This document shows positions 7,146-15,458 of a stretch of 64,000 nt of DNA, in pieces. Source of the DNA: Demequina litoralis (GTDB taxonomy: Bacteria > Actinomycetota > Actinomycetes > Actinomycetales > Demequinaceae). Made by a program: the position numbers and the translations under genes. The first letter of the stretch is position 1. Every line of letters begins with the position of its first letter. The notes beneath the pieces are model-generated. The model worked only from the letters and a program-made list of their open reading frames with translations, had not been told where the DNA came from and searched no databases. The stretch lies in assembly GCF_030418455.1 (NCBI RefSeq), contig NZ_JAUHPW010000003.1:248001-312000 (forward strand), written 5' to 3'.

Positions 7146-8755
7146 TGGCCCGCGTCAAGCTCGACAACTACGTGGTGCCCGCCGCGCCGCGCCTGGGGTT
7201 CACGGGCTGGCTGCGGTGGATCTGGCGCCAGGTCACGTCGATGCGCGTCGCGCTCATCCTGCTGCTCCTGCTCGCGCTCGCGTCCATCCCGGGCTCGGTG
7301 CTGCCGCAGTGGCCCCAGGACGCCGCGGCGACCCGCCAGTTCGTCGCCGACAACGCCTTCTGGGGCCCCGTCCTCGACGCCACCGGCTTCCTCGACGTCT
7401 TCGGCTCGGCGTGGTTCACGGCGATCTACCTGCTGCTGTTCGCATCGCTCATCGGCTGCATCACGCCGCGCGCGATCCACCACTACCGCGAGCTGCGCCG
7501 CCCGGTCGCGGCCACGCCGCGCTCCCTCGCGCGCTACGACGGCACGGGTCCCGAGCACATCGATGCCACGCCGGACGATGCGGTCGCGGCCGCCCGCGCG
7601 GTGCTGCGACCGCGCGCGGGCTGGCTGGGCGCCGTCCGCGGCTACCGCGTGCGCGTCGACCGCCGCGACGACGGCGCGATCGCGCTCGCGGCGGAGACCG
7701 GCCACGTGCGCGAGCTCGGCAACCTCGTGTTCCACGCGTCGCTCGTGCTCGTGCTCGTCGCCGTCGCCTACGGCACGCTGTTCACCTACCGCGGTCAGGC
7801 GATCGTGGTCGAGGGGCGCTCCTTCACGAACGCCGTCGCGGCGTACGACACGTTCTCCTCGGGCAGCCTCTTCGACGCCTCCGACCTCGACCCGTTCACG
7901 CTGCGGCTCGACTCGCTCGACGCATCGTTCTCCGACACGGGGCGCCCGCTGCACTTCCAGGCGAACGTCGCGTTCACCGAGCCCGGCGAGGCGCCGGTCG
8001 CGGAGACCATCGCCGTCAACCACCCGCTCGAGTCCGGCGACGCGAAGATCTACCTCCAGGGCAACGGCTACGCGCCCGTCCTCACCGTCCGCGACGCCGC
8101 GGGCGAGGTGGCGTTCTCGGGGCCCGTCGTGTTCCTCGCGCAGGATGCCGCCTACACCTCGACCGGCGTCGTCAAGGTGCCGGACGTCACCACGGGCGAG
8201 CAACTCGGCTTCAAGGCGACGCTGTACCCGAGCTTCGTCGAGGGCCCCTTCGCGGTCGGCTCGGTGCACCCCGACCCCGCGAACCCGGTCATCGAGATGA
8301 CCGCGTACACGGGCGACCTCGGCCTCGACGCCGGCGTGCCGCAGAACGTCTACACGCTCGACGAGTCCCAGCTCAGCCCCGTCCAGGACGACGAGGGCCT
8401 GCCCGTGACGCTGCGCCTCGCGCTCGGGGAGACGGTCGAGCTGCCCGACGGCCTCGGCTCCGTGACGTTCGAGGAGCTGCCGCGCTACGGCGCCTTCGAC
8501 CTCCGCGCGGACCCGTCGCTGCCGTTCCTCCTCGTCGCCGCGATGCTGACGCTCGCGGGCCTCGCGACGTCGCTGTTCGCCTCCCGCCGCAAGGTGTGGG
8601 TGGTCGCGCGTGCGGAGGACGGAACTACAGTGGTCACCGGCGCCGCGTATGCGCCGGCGCACGATGCGGGCGTCGGGGTGGTCCTCGAGCGCGCCATGGC
8701 CGCCGCGGCGGGCCGCGATCCGGCCCCCGAGGCGGGGGAGAGAGAGCAGCCATGA
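7145..8755 (+). CDS. resB: Cytochrome c biogenesis protein ResB (CcsB-type)
   Basis: A 536-residue membrane protein of the system II haem ligation complex, partner of CcsA. Three N-terminal helices occur near residues 25-45 (ILLLLLALASIPGSVLPQWP), 85-105 and 195-215. They are followed by a long extracytoplasmic domain and a final helix near residue 460. The segment RELGNLVFHASLVLVL carries the conserved His of the ResB family. One copy of the 10-mer GGACGATGCG (7573) encodes a Pro-Asp-Asp-Ala loop. Starts and ends with TGATG/ATGA overlaps inside the operon. Confidence 0.93.
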   Translation: MARVKLDNYVVPAAPRLGFTGWLRWIWRQVTSMRVALILLLLLALASIPGSVLPQWPQDAAATRQFVADNAFWGPVLDATGFLDVFGSAWFTAIYLLLFASLIGCITPRAIHHYRELRRPVAATPRSLARYDGTGPEHIDATPDDAVAAARAVLRPRAGWLGAVRGYRVRVDRRDDGAIALAAETGHVRELGNLVFHASLVLVLVAVAYGTLFTYRGQAIVVEGRSFTNAVAAYDTFSSGSLFDASDLDPFTLRLDSLDASFSDTGRPLHFQANVAFTEPGEAPVAETIAVNHPLESGDAKIYLQGNGYAPVLTVRDAAGEVAFSGPVVFLAQDAAYTSTGVVKVPDVTTGEQLGFKATLYPSFVEGPFAVGSVHPDPANPVIEMTAYTGDLGLDAGVPQNVYTLDESQLSPVQDDEGLPVTLRLALGETVELPDGLGSVTFEELPRYGAFDLRADPSLPFLLVAAMLTLAGLATSLFASRRKVWVVARAEDGTTVVTGAAYAPAHDAGVGVVLERAMAAAAGRDPAPEAGEREQP

Positions 8756-9720
8756 ATCCGACCGACCTCAGCGTGATGGCGCTGGGCGGCGCGACCGTCC
8801 TCTACGCGATCGCGATGGTCGCCTACGCGATCCGCCTGGCCCGCGTGGCCGACGAGAAGGTGGCCGCCAGGGCCGCCGCAGCCGTGCCCGTGGGCGCCGG
8901 CGGGCCCGCGACGCCGTCGACGTCCGGCGGCGAGGCGCCCGCCGCATCGTCCCGTGGCGCGCGCTCCGCGAAGGCCGCGGGCATCGCCCGCTCGAGCACG
9001 CTCGTCGGCGCGGTCCTCCACGGCGTGGGCCTGGCCGCGCGCGGCATCGACGCCGGCCACGTGCCGTGGTCGAACATGTACGAGTACACGATCTCGGGCT
9101 CGTTCTTCGCGGTGGTCGCGTTCCTCGTCCTGCAGCGCCGGCGCGACGTCGCGTACCTCGGCGCAGGCGTCACGGGCATGGCGACCATCTCGCTCGGCCT
9201 CGCGCTCACCGTCCTCTACAAGGACGTCGACACGCTGCCGCCCGCGCTGCAGAGCTACTGGCTGATCATCCACGTGTCGATCGCCACCATCGTCACCGGC
9301 ATCTTCGCGGTCTCGTTCGTGGTGAGCGCGCTGCAGCTCATGCGCGACTCGCGCGACGGAGGCTCGCGCTGGACCGGCGACCGGATGCGCTGGCTCGACG
9401 CGGTGCCCGCCGCATCGTCCCTCGAGGCGCTGTCCTTCCGGCTCAACGCCGTCGGCTTCGTGCTGTGGACGTTCACGGTGATGGCCGGCGCGATCTGGGC
9501 CGAGCACGCGTGGGGCCGCTACTGGGGCTGGGACCCCAAGGAGGTCTGGTCCTTCGTCATCTGGGTGCTCTACGCCGCGTACCTCCACGCGCGCACCACC
9601 CAGGGCTGGGCCGGCCGCCGCAGCGCGTGGCTCGCGATCGCCGGCTTCACCGCGCTCATCATGAACTTCACCGTGGTCAACCTGTTCTTCCAGGGCCTTC
9701 ACACGTATGCGGGGTCCTGA
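8752..9720 (+). CDS. ccsA: Cytochrome c biogenesis protein CcsA/ResC (haem handling)
   Basis: A 322-residue polytopic protein with the tryptophan-rich WWD signature WGRYWGWDPKEVWSF near residues 254-268, which binds haem for transfer to apocytochrome c. External His ligands are expected in HGVGLAARGIDAGH and in the last helices. The segment after the first helix (about residues 40-75) is a low-complexity Ala/Gly/Ser linker carrying a 10-mer copy at 8943 (Ala-Ser-Ser); a second copy is at 9411. The system II set TlpA-CcdA-ResB-CcsA is complete. Confidence 0.94.
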   Translation: MNPTDLSVMALGGATVLYAIAMVAYAIRLARVADEKVAARAAAAVPVGAGGPATPSTSGGEAPAASSRGARSAKAAGIARSSTLVGAVLHGVGLAARGIDAGHVPWSNMYEYTISGSFFAVVAFLVLQRRRDVAYLGAGVTGMATISLGLALTVLYKDVDTLPPALQSYWLIIHVSIATIVTGIFAVSFVVSALQLMRDSRDGGSRWTGDRMRWLDAVPAASSLEALSFRLNAVGFVLWTFTVMAGAIWAEHAWGRYWGWDPKEVWSFVIWVLYAAYLHARTTQGWAGRRSAWLAIAGFTALIMNFTVVNLFFQGLHTYAGS

Positions 9721-10866
9721 GTGAGGATCGCGCTGGTCCTGGACGACAGCATCGACCGGACCGACGGGGTCCAGCAGTACGTCCTCACGCTGGGCGCGTA
9801 CCTGTCCCGCGAGGGCCACGAGGTGCATTACCTCAGCTCGTCCGCCGAGCGCACCGACGTGACCGTCCACTCGCTCGCGCGCAACGTCGGCGTGACGTTC
9901 AACGGCAACGGGCTGCGCGTCCCGCTGCCCGCGTCGCGCGCCGGGATCCGTGCGGTGCTCGAGCGCGAGCGCTACGACGTCATCCACGTCCAGACGCCGC
10001 ACTCGCCGCTGTTCGCCGCGCGCGTGGTGGACGAGGCGCGGAGGCTCTTCGGGGACGCCGTGCGCATCGTCGGCACCTTCCACATCCTTCCCGACGGCAA
10101 GGTGTCCTCGTGGGGGACGCACCTGCTCGGGCGGGTGCTGCGGCGCAACCTGCGCAGGTTCGACGCGTTCTGCGCGGTGTCCGAGCCGGCGCGCGAGTTC
10201 GCCGCGTCCGCGTTCGGGATCTCGGCGCGGGTGATCCCGTGCCCCGTCGACGTCGCGGGCTTCGCGGCTTCCGCCGCCGCGGCCGAGCGGGTGCCGGGTG
10301 CGGACGGCCGGCTGGTCGTCGCGTTCCTCGGCCGGCTCGTCGAGCGCAAGGGCGTGCTCGAGCTTGTGCATGCGCTGGATGCGCTGCCCGTCGAGGTGCA
10401 GGACCGGATCGACGTGCGCATCGGCGGCAAGGGGCCGCTGCTGGGCGCGCTCGAGGCCGCGATCGAGGTGAGCGCGCTGGCGCGGGTGTCGCTGCCCGGC
10501 TTCGTCGCCGAGCAGGACAAGGCCGCGTTCTACGCCGACGCGGACATCGCGGTGTTCCCCGCGACCGGCGGCGAGAGCTTCGGGATCGTGCTGGTCGAGG
10601 CGATGGCGTCGCAGGCCGGGCGCGGCTCGGGCATGGTGCTCGCGGGTGCGAACCCCGGCTACCTCTCGGTGATCGGGGACGATGCGCGGGTCTCCGTCGA
10701 CGCGCGCGACGCCGAGGGCTTCGCGGCGGCGCTCCGGCGGCTCATCGAGGACGCCGATCTGCGTGCCGAGCTGCACGCGGAGCAGGCCTCCCGGGTCGCG
10801 CGCTTCGACGTCGAGACGGTCGGAGCCCAGGTGCTGGAGCTGTACGGCCCCTCCGCTTCCCGATGA
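9721..10866 (+). CDS. Glycosyltransferase family 4 (GT-B fold)
   Basis: A 381-residue cytoplasmic glycosyltransferase. The N-terminal half begins RIALVLDDSIDRTDGVQQYV and contains HVQTPHSPL and GTFHILPDG, resembling the acceptor domain of PimA/PimB-like mannosyltransferases. The C-terminal half has FLGRLVERKGVLELV and the sugar-nucleotide EX7E-type motif in GGESFGIVLVEAMA. The GTG start touches the ccsA stop (TGAGTG), so it is probably co-transcribed with ccsA, although no role in cytochrome maturation is known. Donor and acceptor are unknown. The gene ends 24 bp before a palindromic repeat. Confidence 0.88.
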   Translation: MRIALVLDDSIDRTDGVQQYVLTLGAYLSREGHEVHYLSSSAERTDVTVHSLARNVGVTFNGNGLRVPLPASRAGIRAVLERERYDVIHVQTPHSPLFAARVVDEARRLFGDAVRIVGTFHILPDGKVSSWGTHLLGRVLRRNLRRFDAFCAVSEPAREFAASAFGISARVIPCPVDVAGFAASAAAAERVPGADGRLVVAFLGRLVERKGVLELVHALDALPVEVQDRIDVRIGGKGPLLGALEAAIEVSALARVSLPGFVAEQDKAAFYADADIAVFPATGGESFGIVLVEAMASQAGRGSGMVLAGANPGYLSVIGDDARVSVDARDAEGFAAALRRLIEDADLRAELHAEQASRVARFDVETVGAQVLELYGPSASR

Positions 10867-10890
10867 GGGTCTGGACGGGATTCCCGATGG

Positions 10891-10971
10891 GATTCCCCAT
10901 GACACGTGTGGCTGGTGTGACTCGGCCCGCGTGCGGGCCTGTCACATCCTTCACTCTTGTCATTGGGAATC
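10891..10971. repeat. Palindromic intergenic repeat, copy 1 (81 bp)
   Basis: Left arm starts GATTCCCCATGACA, right arm ends CTTGTCATTGGGAATC. The ~30-bp arms pair with about 8 mismatches around a perfect inner hairpin GGCCCGC/GCGGGCC. It lies between the convergent glycosyltransferase and lacI genes. Copies 2-4 are at 17747, 25187 and 27846. Confidence 0.9.
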
Positions 10972-10980
10972 GCTGAGGGG

Positions 10981-11982
10981 TCAGCGGGGCGGGGCCGTCG
11001 AGCCTCTCACGATGAGCGACGTGTCCATCCGCACGTGCTGCTCGCACTCCTCCCCGCGCACCAGCAGGAGCAGCATCTCCATCGCCTCGGCGCCCATCGC
11101 CTGGAGCGGCTGGCGGACCGTGGTGAGCGGCACCTCCGCGCCGGCCGCCTCGGGGATGTCGTCGAAGCCCACGATCGACAGCTCGTGCGGCACCGGCACC
11201 CCCATGTCGGCGGCGACGTCCATGACCGCGAGGGCAGTGGTGTCGTTCGCCGCGAAGATCGCGGTGGGCGCGTCCGGGAGGCCGAGCATCGACTCGGCGG
11301 CGGCGGCCGCGAGCTCGGGCTCGTAGCTCGTCTCCACGACTAGGTCCTCGTCGACCTCGACGCCGGCGGCCTCCATCGCGTCGCGGAAGCCGTCCTCGCG
11401 GCGGCGCCCCGAGTCGAGGTCGCGGCGCCCGCCCAGGAAGCCGATGCGGCGGTGGCCGAGGCCCAGCAGGTGGTCCGTCGCGGCCCGCGCGCCGCCGTAG
11501 TTGTCGGAGTCGACGGTCGGGAGCGGCGACGGGCCGTAGTGCGGGTCGATCGCGACCACGGGCACGCCGGTCTCCGTGTTGAGGACCGTGGGCGTGACGA
11601 GGATCGCGCCGTCGATGAGGGTGCCCGCGAGCCGCGCGAGCGAGCGCCGCTCCCAGCCGTGGCCGTGGCCCCCCGAGTGGGCGAGCAGCTCGTAGCCGCT
11701 GCCCTCGGCCCCGGTCCAGGCGCCCTTCATGAGCTCCGCGGAGAAGGGCTCGAAGCCGGCCACGAGGATGCCGAGCACGTTGGTGCGCTGGCCGCGCAGC
11801 GCTGCGGCCGACAGGTTGCCCGCGTAGCCGAGCTCGTCGATGACGCGCTGGACCTTGGCGATCGTGTCCTTCGAGACCCCGTAGCGGCCGTTCACCACCT
11901 TGGACACGGTCGCCACCGAGACGCCCGCCCTGCGGGCCACGTCGGCGAGCTTGACGCGGGCGACCGGTTCCATGCCTCGCAT
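10981..11982 (-). CDS. LacI-family transcriptional regulator of the adjacent sugar operon
   Basis: A 333-residue repressor. The N-terminal HTH is VKLADVARRAGVSVATVSKVVNGRYGVS with hinge ALRGQRTNVLGI. A periplasmic-binding-protein-like sensor domain follows (LVAGFEPFSAELMKG to the C-terminus). The ATG at 11982 has GAGG nine bases upstream; an ATG three codons later is possible. It is transcribed away from a sugar ABC importer with the palindrome AAACGTTATCGATAACGTTT between them, so it most likely represses that operon and itself until an oligosaccharide binds. The chemical inducer is not deducible; GH3 in the operon suggests cello-, xylo- or gentio-oligosaccharides. Confidence 0.9.
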   Translation of the reverse strand: MRGMEPVARVKLADVARRAGVSVATVSKVVNGRYGVSKDTIAKVQRVIDELGYAGNLSAAALRGQRTNVLGILVAGFEPFSAELMKGAWTGAEGSGYELLAHSGGHGHGWERRSLARLAGTLIDGAILVTPTVLNTETGVPVVAIDPHYGPSPLPTVDSDNYGGARAATDHLLGLGHRRIGFLGGRRDLDSGRRREDGFRDAMEAAGVEVDEDLVVETSYEPELAAAAAESMLGLPDAPTAIFAANDTTALAVMDVAADMGVPVPHELSIVGFDDIPEAAGAEVPLTTVRQPLQAMGAEAMEMLLLLVRGEECEQHVRMDTSLIVRGSTAPPR

Positions 11983-12042
11983 GCTAGCGGGCCTCGCGCG
12001 TCGCCGGGCGTCCTCGGGCGGCCGTCCGCCACCCCGTTGCGA

Positions 12043-12062
12043 AAACGTTATCGATAACGTTT
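12043..12062. promoter_or_regulatory. LacI-type operator, perfect 20-bp palindrome
   Basis: AAACGTTATCGATAACGTTT is fully self-complementary with a central CG step, as LacI-family operators usually have. It overlaps the first two bases of the -35 element of the importer operon, so a bound repressor would block RNA polymerase. It also lies 61 bp upstream of the lacI start. Confidence 0.88.
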
Positions 12063-12089
12063 GACGAACGTGGCGGACCGGTGCCAGAC
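12061..12089 (+). promoter_or_regulatory. Candidate promoter of the sugar importer operon
   Basis: TTGACG at 12061-12066 is followed 17 bp later by CCAGAC (12084-12089), or 18 bp later by CAGACT. The -35 is good and the -10 is weak, as in repressor-controlled operons. The leader to the ATG at 12134 is about 37 nt and contains AAAGGGG as ribosome binding site. Confidence 0.45.
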
Positions 12090-12133
12090 TCGCCACTGTT
12101 CGGCCTGAGTCAATGGAGACGAAAGGGGACATC

Positions 12134-13483
12134 ATGGCGAACATGCGACGAGCCGCTGCGGGAGCGGCGATCGCGGCATCCATGGCGCTGCTGGCGGCGT
12201 GCAGCTCGACCGAGGCGGGGGAGGACGGCAGCTCTGCCGACGCCACCGACGGCGGTTCGGGCGACGCCCCTGTCACCCTCACGTGGTGGCACAACGGAGT
12301 GGCGGGCGACACCGGCGAGAACTCGCTCGGTGACTACTGGGACACGGTCGCGGCCGACTACATGGCGGACCACCCCAACGTGACGATCGAGATCGAGCAG
12401 ATCCAGAACGAGGACCTCCAGCGCACGCGCATCCCCACCGCGCTGCAGTCGGGCGACGCGCCCGACCTGTTCCAGCAGTGGGGCGGCGGCGAGATGGCGG
12501 CGCAGGCGGAGGCCGGCTACCTCATGGACCTGTCCGACACCCTGTCCGCGGACATCGACCGCCTCGGCGGCGGCGTCGCCCCGTGGCAGGTCGAGGGCGT
12601 CACCTACGGCCTGCCGTTCCAGTTCGCGGTCGAGGGCATCTGGTACCGCCCCTCGCTCTTCGAGGAGGCCGGCATCACCGAGGAGCCCACCACCATGGCG
12701 GAGCTCGGCGACGCCGTCGAGAAGCTCAAGGACGCCGGCATCGTGCCGATCGCCGTGGGCGCCTCGGACGGCTGGCCCGCCGCGCACTGGTGGTACAACT
12801 TCGCACTGCGCTCCTGCGCGCAGGACGTGGTCGCGAGCGCCGGCACCGGCCTCGACTTCTCGGACCCGTGCTGGCTCGACGCCGGCACCCAGCTCGAGGA
12901 CTTCCTCGGCACCGAGCCGTTCCAGCCCCAGTTCACGTCGACCGTCGCCCAGACCGGCGCGACCTCGTCGGCGGGCATGGTGGCCAACGGCAAGGCCGCC
13001 ATGGAGCTCATGGGCCAGTGGAACTACTTCGTGTACGAGGGCTTCACCGACGGCTCGGACGAGGCGATCGCGGCGCTGCACGACGACCTCGACTGGTTCC
13101 CGATGCCCGCCACCGACGGCGGCTCCGGCGACCCGTCCGCGGCGATGGGCGGCGGCGACGGCTTCTCCTGCTACGTGGACGCCCCGGCGGAGTGCGCGGA
13201 CTTCCTCGCGTACATCGTCAGCGACGACGTCCAGCGCGGCTACGCGGAGGCCGTGGGCGGCCTGCCGGTGGCCCCGGCGGCGGCGGACGCGGTCACCGAC
13301 CCGGTCCTCCAGGAGATCGCGCAGACCACCTCGAGCGCGGCGTACGTCCAGCTCTGGATGGACACCCTGCTCGGCCCGAACGTGGGCGGCGCCATGAACG
13401 ACGGCATCGTCAACATCTTCAACGGCACGGGCGACGCCCAGGGTGTCGTCGACATGATGACCGCGGCCGCGGCCACCTCCTGA
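12134..13483 (+). CDS. Sugar ABC transporter substrate-binding lipoprotein (family 1 SBP)
   Basis: A 449-residue extracellular solute-binding protein. The signal peptide ends in the lipobox LLAAC (Cys23), followed by a Ser/Asp/Gly-rich linker. The mature domain begins VTLTWWHNGV, and its ligand cleft is rich in Trp and Asp (for example WPAAHWWYNFALR and GQWNYFVYEG), as expected for an oligosaccharide binder. The ATG at 12134, preceded by AAAGGGGACATC, is preferred over the in-frame ATG at 12113. First gene of the lacI-controlled operon with two permeases and GH3. No ATPase gene is present, so a shared MsiK-type ATPase from elsewhere is likely. Confidence 0.93.
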   Translation: MANMRRAAAGAAIAASMALLAACSSTEAGEDGSSADATDGGSGDAPVTLTWWHNGVAGDTGENSLGDYWDTVAADYMADHPNVTIEIEQIQNEDLQRTRIPTALQSGDAPDLFQQWGGGEMAAQAEAGYLMDLSDTLSADIDRLGGGVAPWQVEGVTYGLPFQFAVEGIWYRPSLFEEAGITEEPTTMAELGDAVEKLKDAGIVPIAVGASDGWPAAHWWYNFALRSCAQDVVASAGTGLDFSDPCWLDAGTQLEDFLGTEPFQPQFTSTVAQTGATSSAGMVANGKAAMELMGQWNYFVYEGFTDGSDEAIAALHDDLDWFPMPATDGGSGDPSAAMGGGDGFSCYVDAPAECADFLAYIVSDDVQRGYAEAVGGLPVAPAAADAVTDPVLQEIAQTTSSAAYVQLWMDTLLGPNVGGAMNDGIVNIFNGTGDAQGVVDMMTAAAATS

Positions 13484-13518
13484 CACCGATCCCTGCGACA
13501 AGAAAGCGAGGCTCCCTG

Positions 13519-14565
13519 GTGACCGCACTGGAGGCCTCGGGTCGCAGCGCGGCCCCCGCCGTCGACACCACGTCGGCGGCGGGGTCCCGCCCGGTGACCC
13601 CTGCAACCGAGCACACCCGCCGGGCGACGGCACGCAAGTGGGCGGAGATCGCCCTCTTCGTGGGCCCGGCGATGGCGCTCTTCCTCACCTTCGTCGTCTA
13701 CCCGGTCGTCTCGGCGGCCCGGTTCAGCCTCTACAAGTGGAACGGCGTCTCGCAGTTCTCCGACGCCGAGTTCATCGGCCTCGAGAACTACGCGCGGGCG
13801 CTCTTCGGCGGCACCGACCCCGCCACCCAGCAGGCCTTCACCACGGCCTACTCCCAGCCCTTCTGGGAGGCCCTCAGCCACAACTTCGCGATCATCTTCC
13901 TGTCGATGGCGGTCCAGCTGCCCATCGCGCTGGCGGTCGCGCTCACCCTCAACCGCCGCTTCCGCGGCCGCGCCTTCACGCGGGTGGTGATCTTCGCCCC
14001 CTACGTGCTGAGCGAGGTCATCGCCGGAACCATGTGGCTCATCATCTTCGACCCCAACGGCATCGCGACCGAGCTCATGCGGGCCATCGGCCTCGACATG
14101 CCGGCGGGCGGCTGGTTCGAGGACCCCACGTGGGGCTTCTGGACCGTGTTCTTCATCATCACGTGGAAGTACGTGGGGCTCGCCATCATCCTGTTCCTCG
14201 CCGGCCTGTCCGGCGTGAGCGAGGACCTCCAGGAGGCCGCCGCGATCGACGGCGCCAGCTGGTGGCAGATCCAGTGGCGCATCAACATCCCGCTCATCGG
14301 GCCCACCATCCGCATCTGGGCGTTCCTGTCGATCATCGGCTCGATCCAGCTGTTCGACATGGTGTGGGTGCTCAACCGCGGCGGGACCGCCGGCCAGTAC
14401 TCCACGATCGCCAGCTACATGATGGAGATCGGCTTCTTCCGGGCGGACTGGGGCTACGGCTCCGCGATCGCCGTGATCATGTTCCTCCTGTCGTTCGTCA
14501 TCGCGCTCGCCTACATGGCGACCATCCTGCGCCGCGACAACGCCCACCCCCGAAAGGCCAGGTGA
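13519..14565 (+). CDS. Sugar ABC transporter permease (MalF-type)
   Basis: A 348-residue inner-membrane permease with a polar N-terminus of about 50 residues, then six helices beginning WAEIALFVGPAMALFLTFVVYP. The EAA loop that contacts the ATPase is EAAAIDGASWWQIQWRINIPLIGP near residues 239-262. GTG start at 13519 with AGG seven bases upstream. It pairs with the second permease that follows six bases later; together they import the oligosaccharide captured by the upstream lipoprotein. Confidence 0.92.
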   Translation: MTALEASGRSAAPAVDTTSAAGSRPVTPATEHTRRATARKWAEIALFVGPAMALFLTFVVYPVVSAARFSLYKWNGVSQFSDAEFIGLENYARALFGGTDPATQQAFTTAYSQPFWEALSHNFAIIFLSMAVQLPIALAVALTLNRRFRGRAFTRVVIFAPYVLSEVIAGTMWLIIFDPNGIATELMRAIGLDMPAGGWFEDPTWGFWTVFFIITWKYVGLAIILFLAGLSGVSEDLQEAAAIDGASWWQIQWRINIPLIGPTIRIWAFLSIIGSIQLFDMVWVLNRGGTAGQYSTIASYMMEIGFFRADWGYGSAIAVIMFLLSFVIALAYMATILRRDNAHPRKAR

Positions 14566-14570
14566 CGACG

Positions 14571-15458
14571 ATGTCCGTCGACACCCCCGCCCGCCCGACC
14601 GCCGCATCGTCCCCCGAGGGGCGGCGCCGCAAGGGGCTCATGCCCGAGGGCTCCGCCTACATCGCCGTCGGCATCGCGCTCGTCGGCGTGGGGCTGACCC
14701 TCGGCCCGATCCTCTACCTCATCCTCGGCGGCTTCCGCACCCAGGGCGACCTCGCCGCGAACCCCACCGGCTTCCCCGACCCGTTCATGTGGCAGAACTA
14801 CTGGGAGATCCTGTCCCAGCCGCTGTTCTGGAGGCAGCTGCTCAACTCGACGCTGGTCGCCGTCGCGACCACCGCGGGCGTGGTGCTGTTCGGGACGATG
14901 GCGGCGTACCCGCTCGCACGGTACTCCTTCAAGGGCCGCGAGCTCGTCTTCGTGATCTTCACCACCGGCCTGATGTTCCCGCTCACCGTCGCCGTGCTGC
15001 CGCTGTACCTGCTGCTGCGCGACATGGGCATCTCGGGCCTGTGGGGCCTGGTAATCCCGCAGATCGCCTTCGGCCTGCCGGTCACGATCATCATCCTGCG
15101 GCCGTTCCTCGCGGCGCTGCCCAAGGAGCTCGAGGAGGCGTCGTTCATGGACGGCATCTCCCGCATCGGCTTCTTCTGGCGGATGCTGCTGCCGCTCGCC
15201 CGGCCCGCGATGGTGACGGTGGGCGTGCTCGCGTTCATCGGCTCGTGGAACGCCTACCTGCTGCCCCTGCTGCTGCTCACCGGCGACCCCGCCGGGATGA
15301 CCCTGCCGCTCGGCGTCACCACGTTCCAGGGCCAGCACGCGGCCGCGACGACCATGATCATGGCGTACACGTCGCTCGCGATGCTGCCGGCGCTCGCGTT
15401 CTTCCTGCTGATGGAGCGGCGCATCGTCGACGGCCTCACCGGGGCGGTGAAGGGATGA
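14571..15458 (+). CDS. Sugar ABC transporter permease (MalG-type)
   Basis: A 295-residue permease partner with six predicted helices. The EAA loop is EASFMDGISRIGFFWRMLLPLA, followed by the characteristic FIGSWNAYLLPLLLL. The ATG at 14571 lies eight bases after CAGG. A GTG at 14562, which overlaps the previous stop as GTGA, is an alternative that would add three residues. The stop overlaps the GH3 start by four bases, so transport and hydrolysis are coupled in one operon. A copy of the 10-mer at 14603 encodes Ala-Ala-Ser-Ser in the N-terminal tail. Confidence 0.91.
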   Translation: MSVDTPARPTAASSPEGRRRKGLMPEGSAYIAVGIALVGVGLTLGPILYLILGGFRTQGDLAANPTGFPDPFMWQNYWEILSQPLFWRQLLNSTLVAVATTAGVVLFGTMAAYPLARYSFKGRELVFVIFTTGLMFPLTVAVLPLYLLLRDMGISGLWGLVIPQIAFGLPVTIIILRPFLAALPKELEEASFMDGISRIGFFWRMLLPLARPAMVTVGVLAFIGSWNAYLLPLLLLTGDPAGMTLPLGVTTFQGQHAAATTMIMAYTSLAMLPALAFFLLMERRIVDGLTGAVKG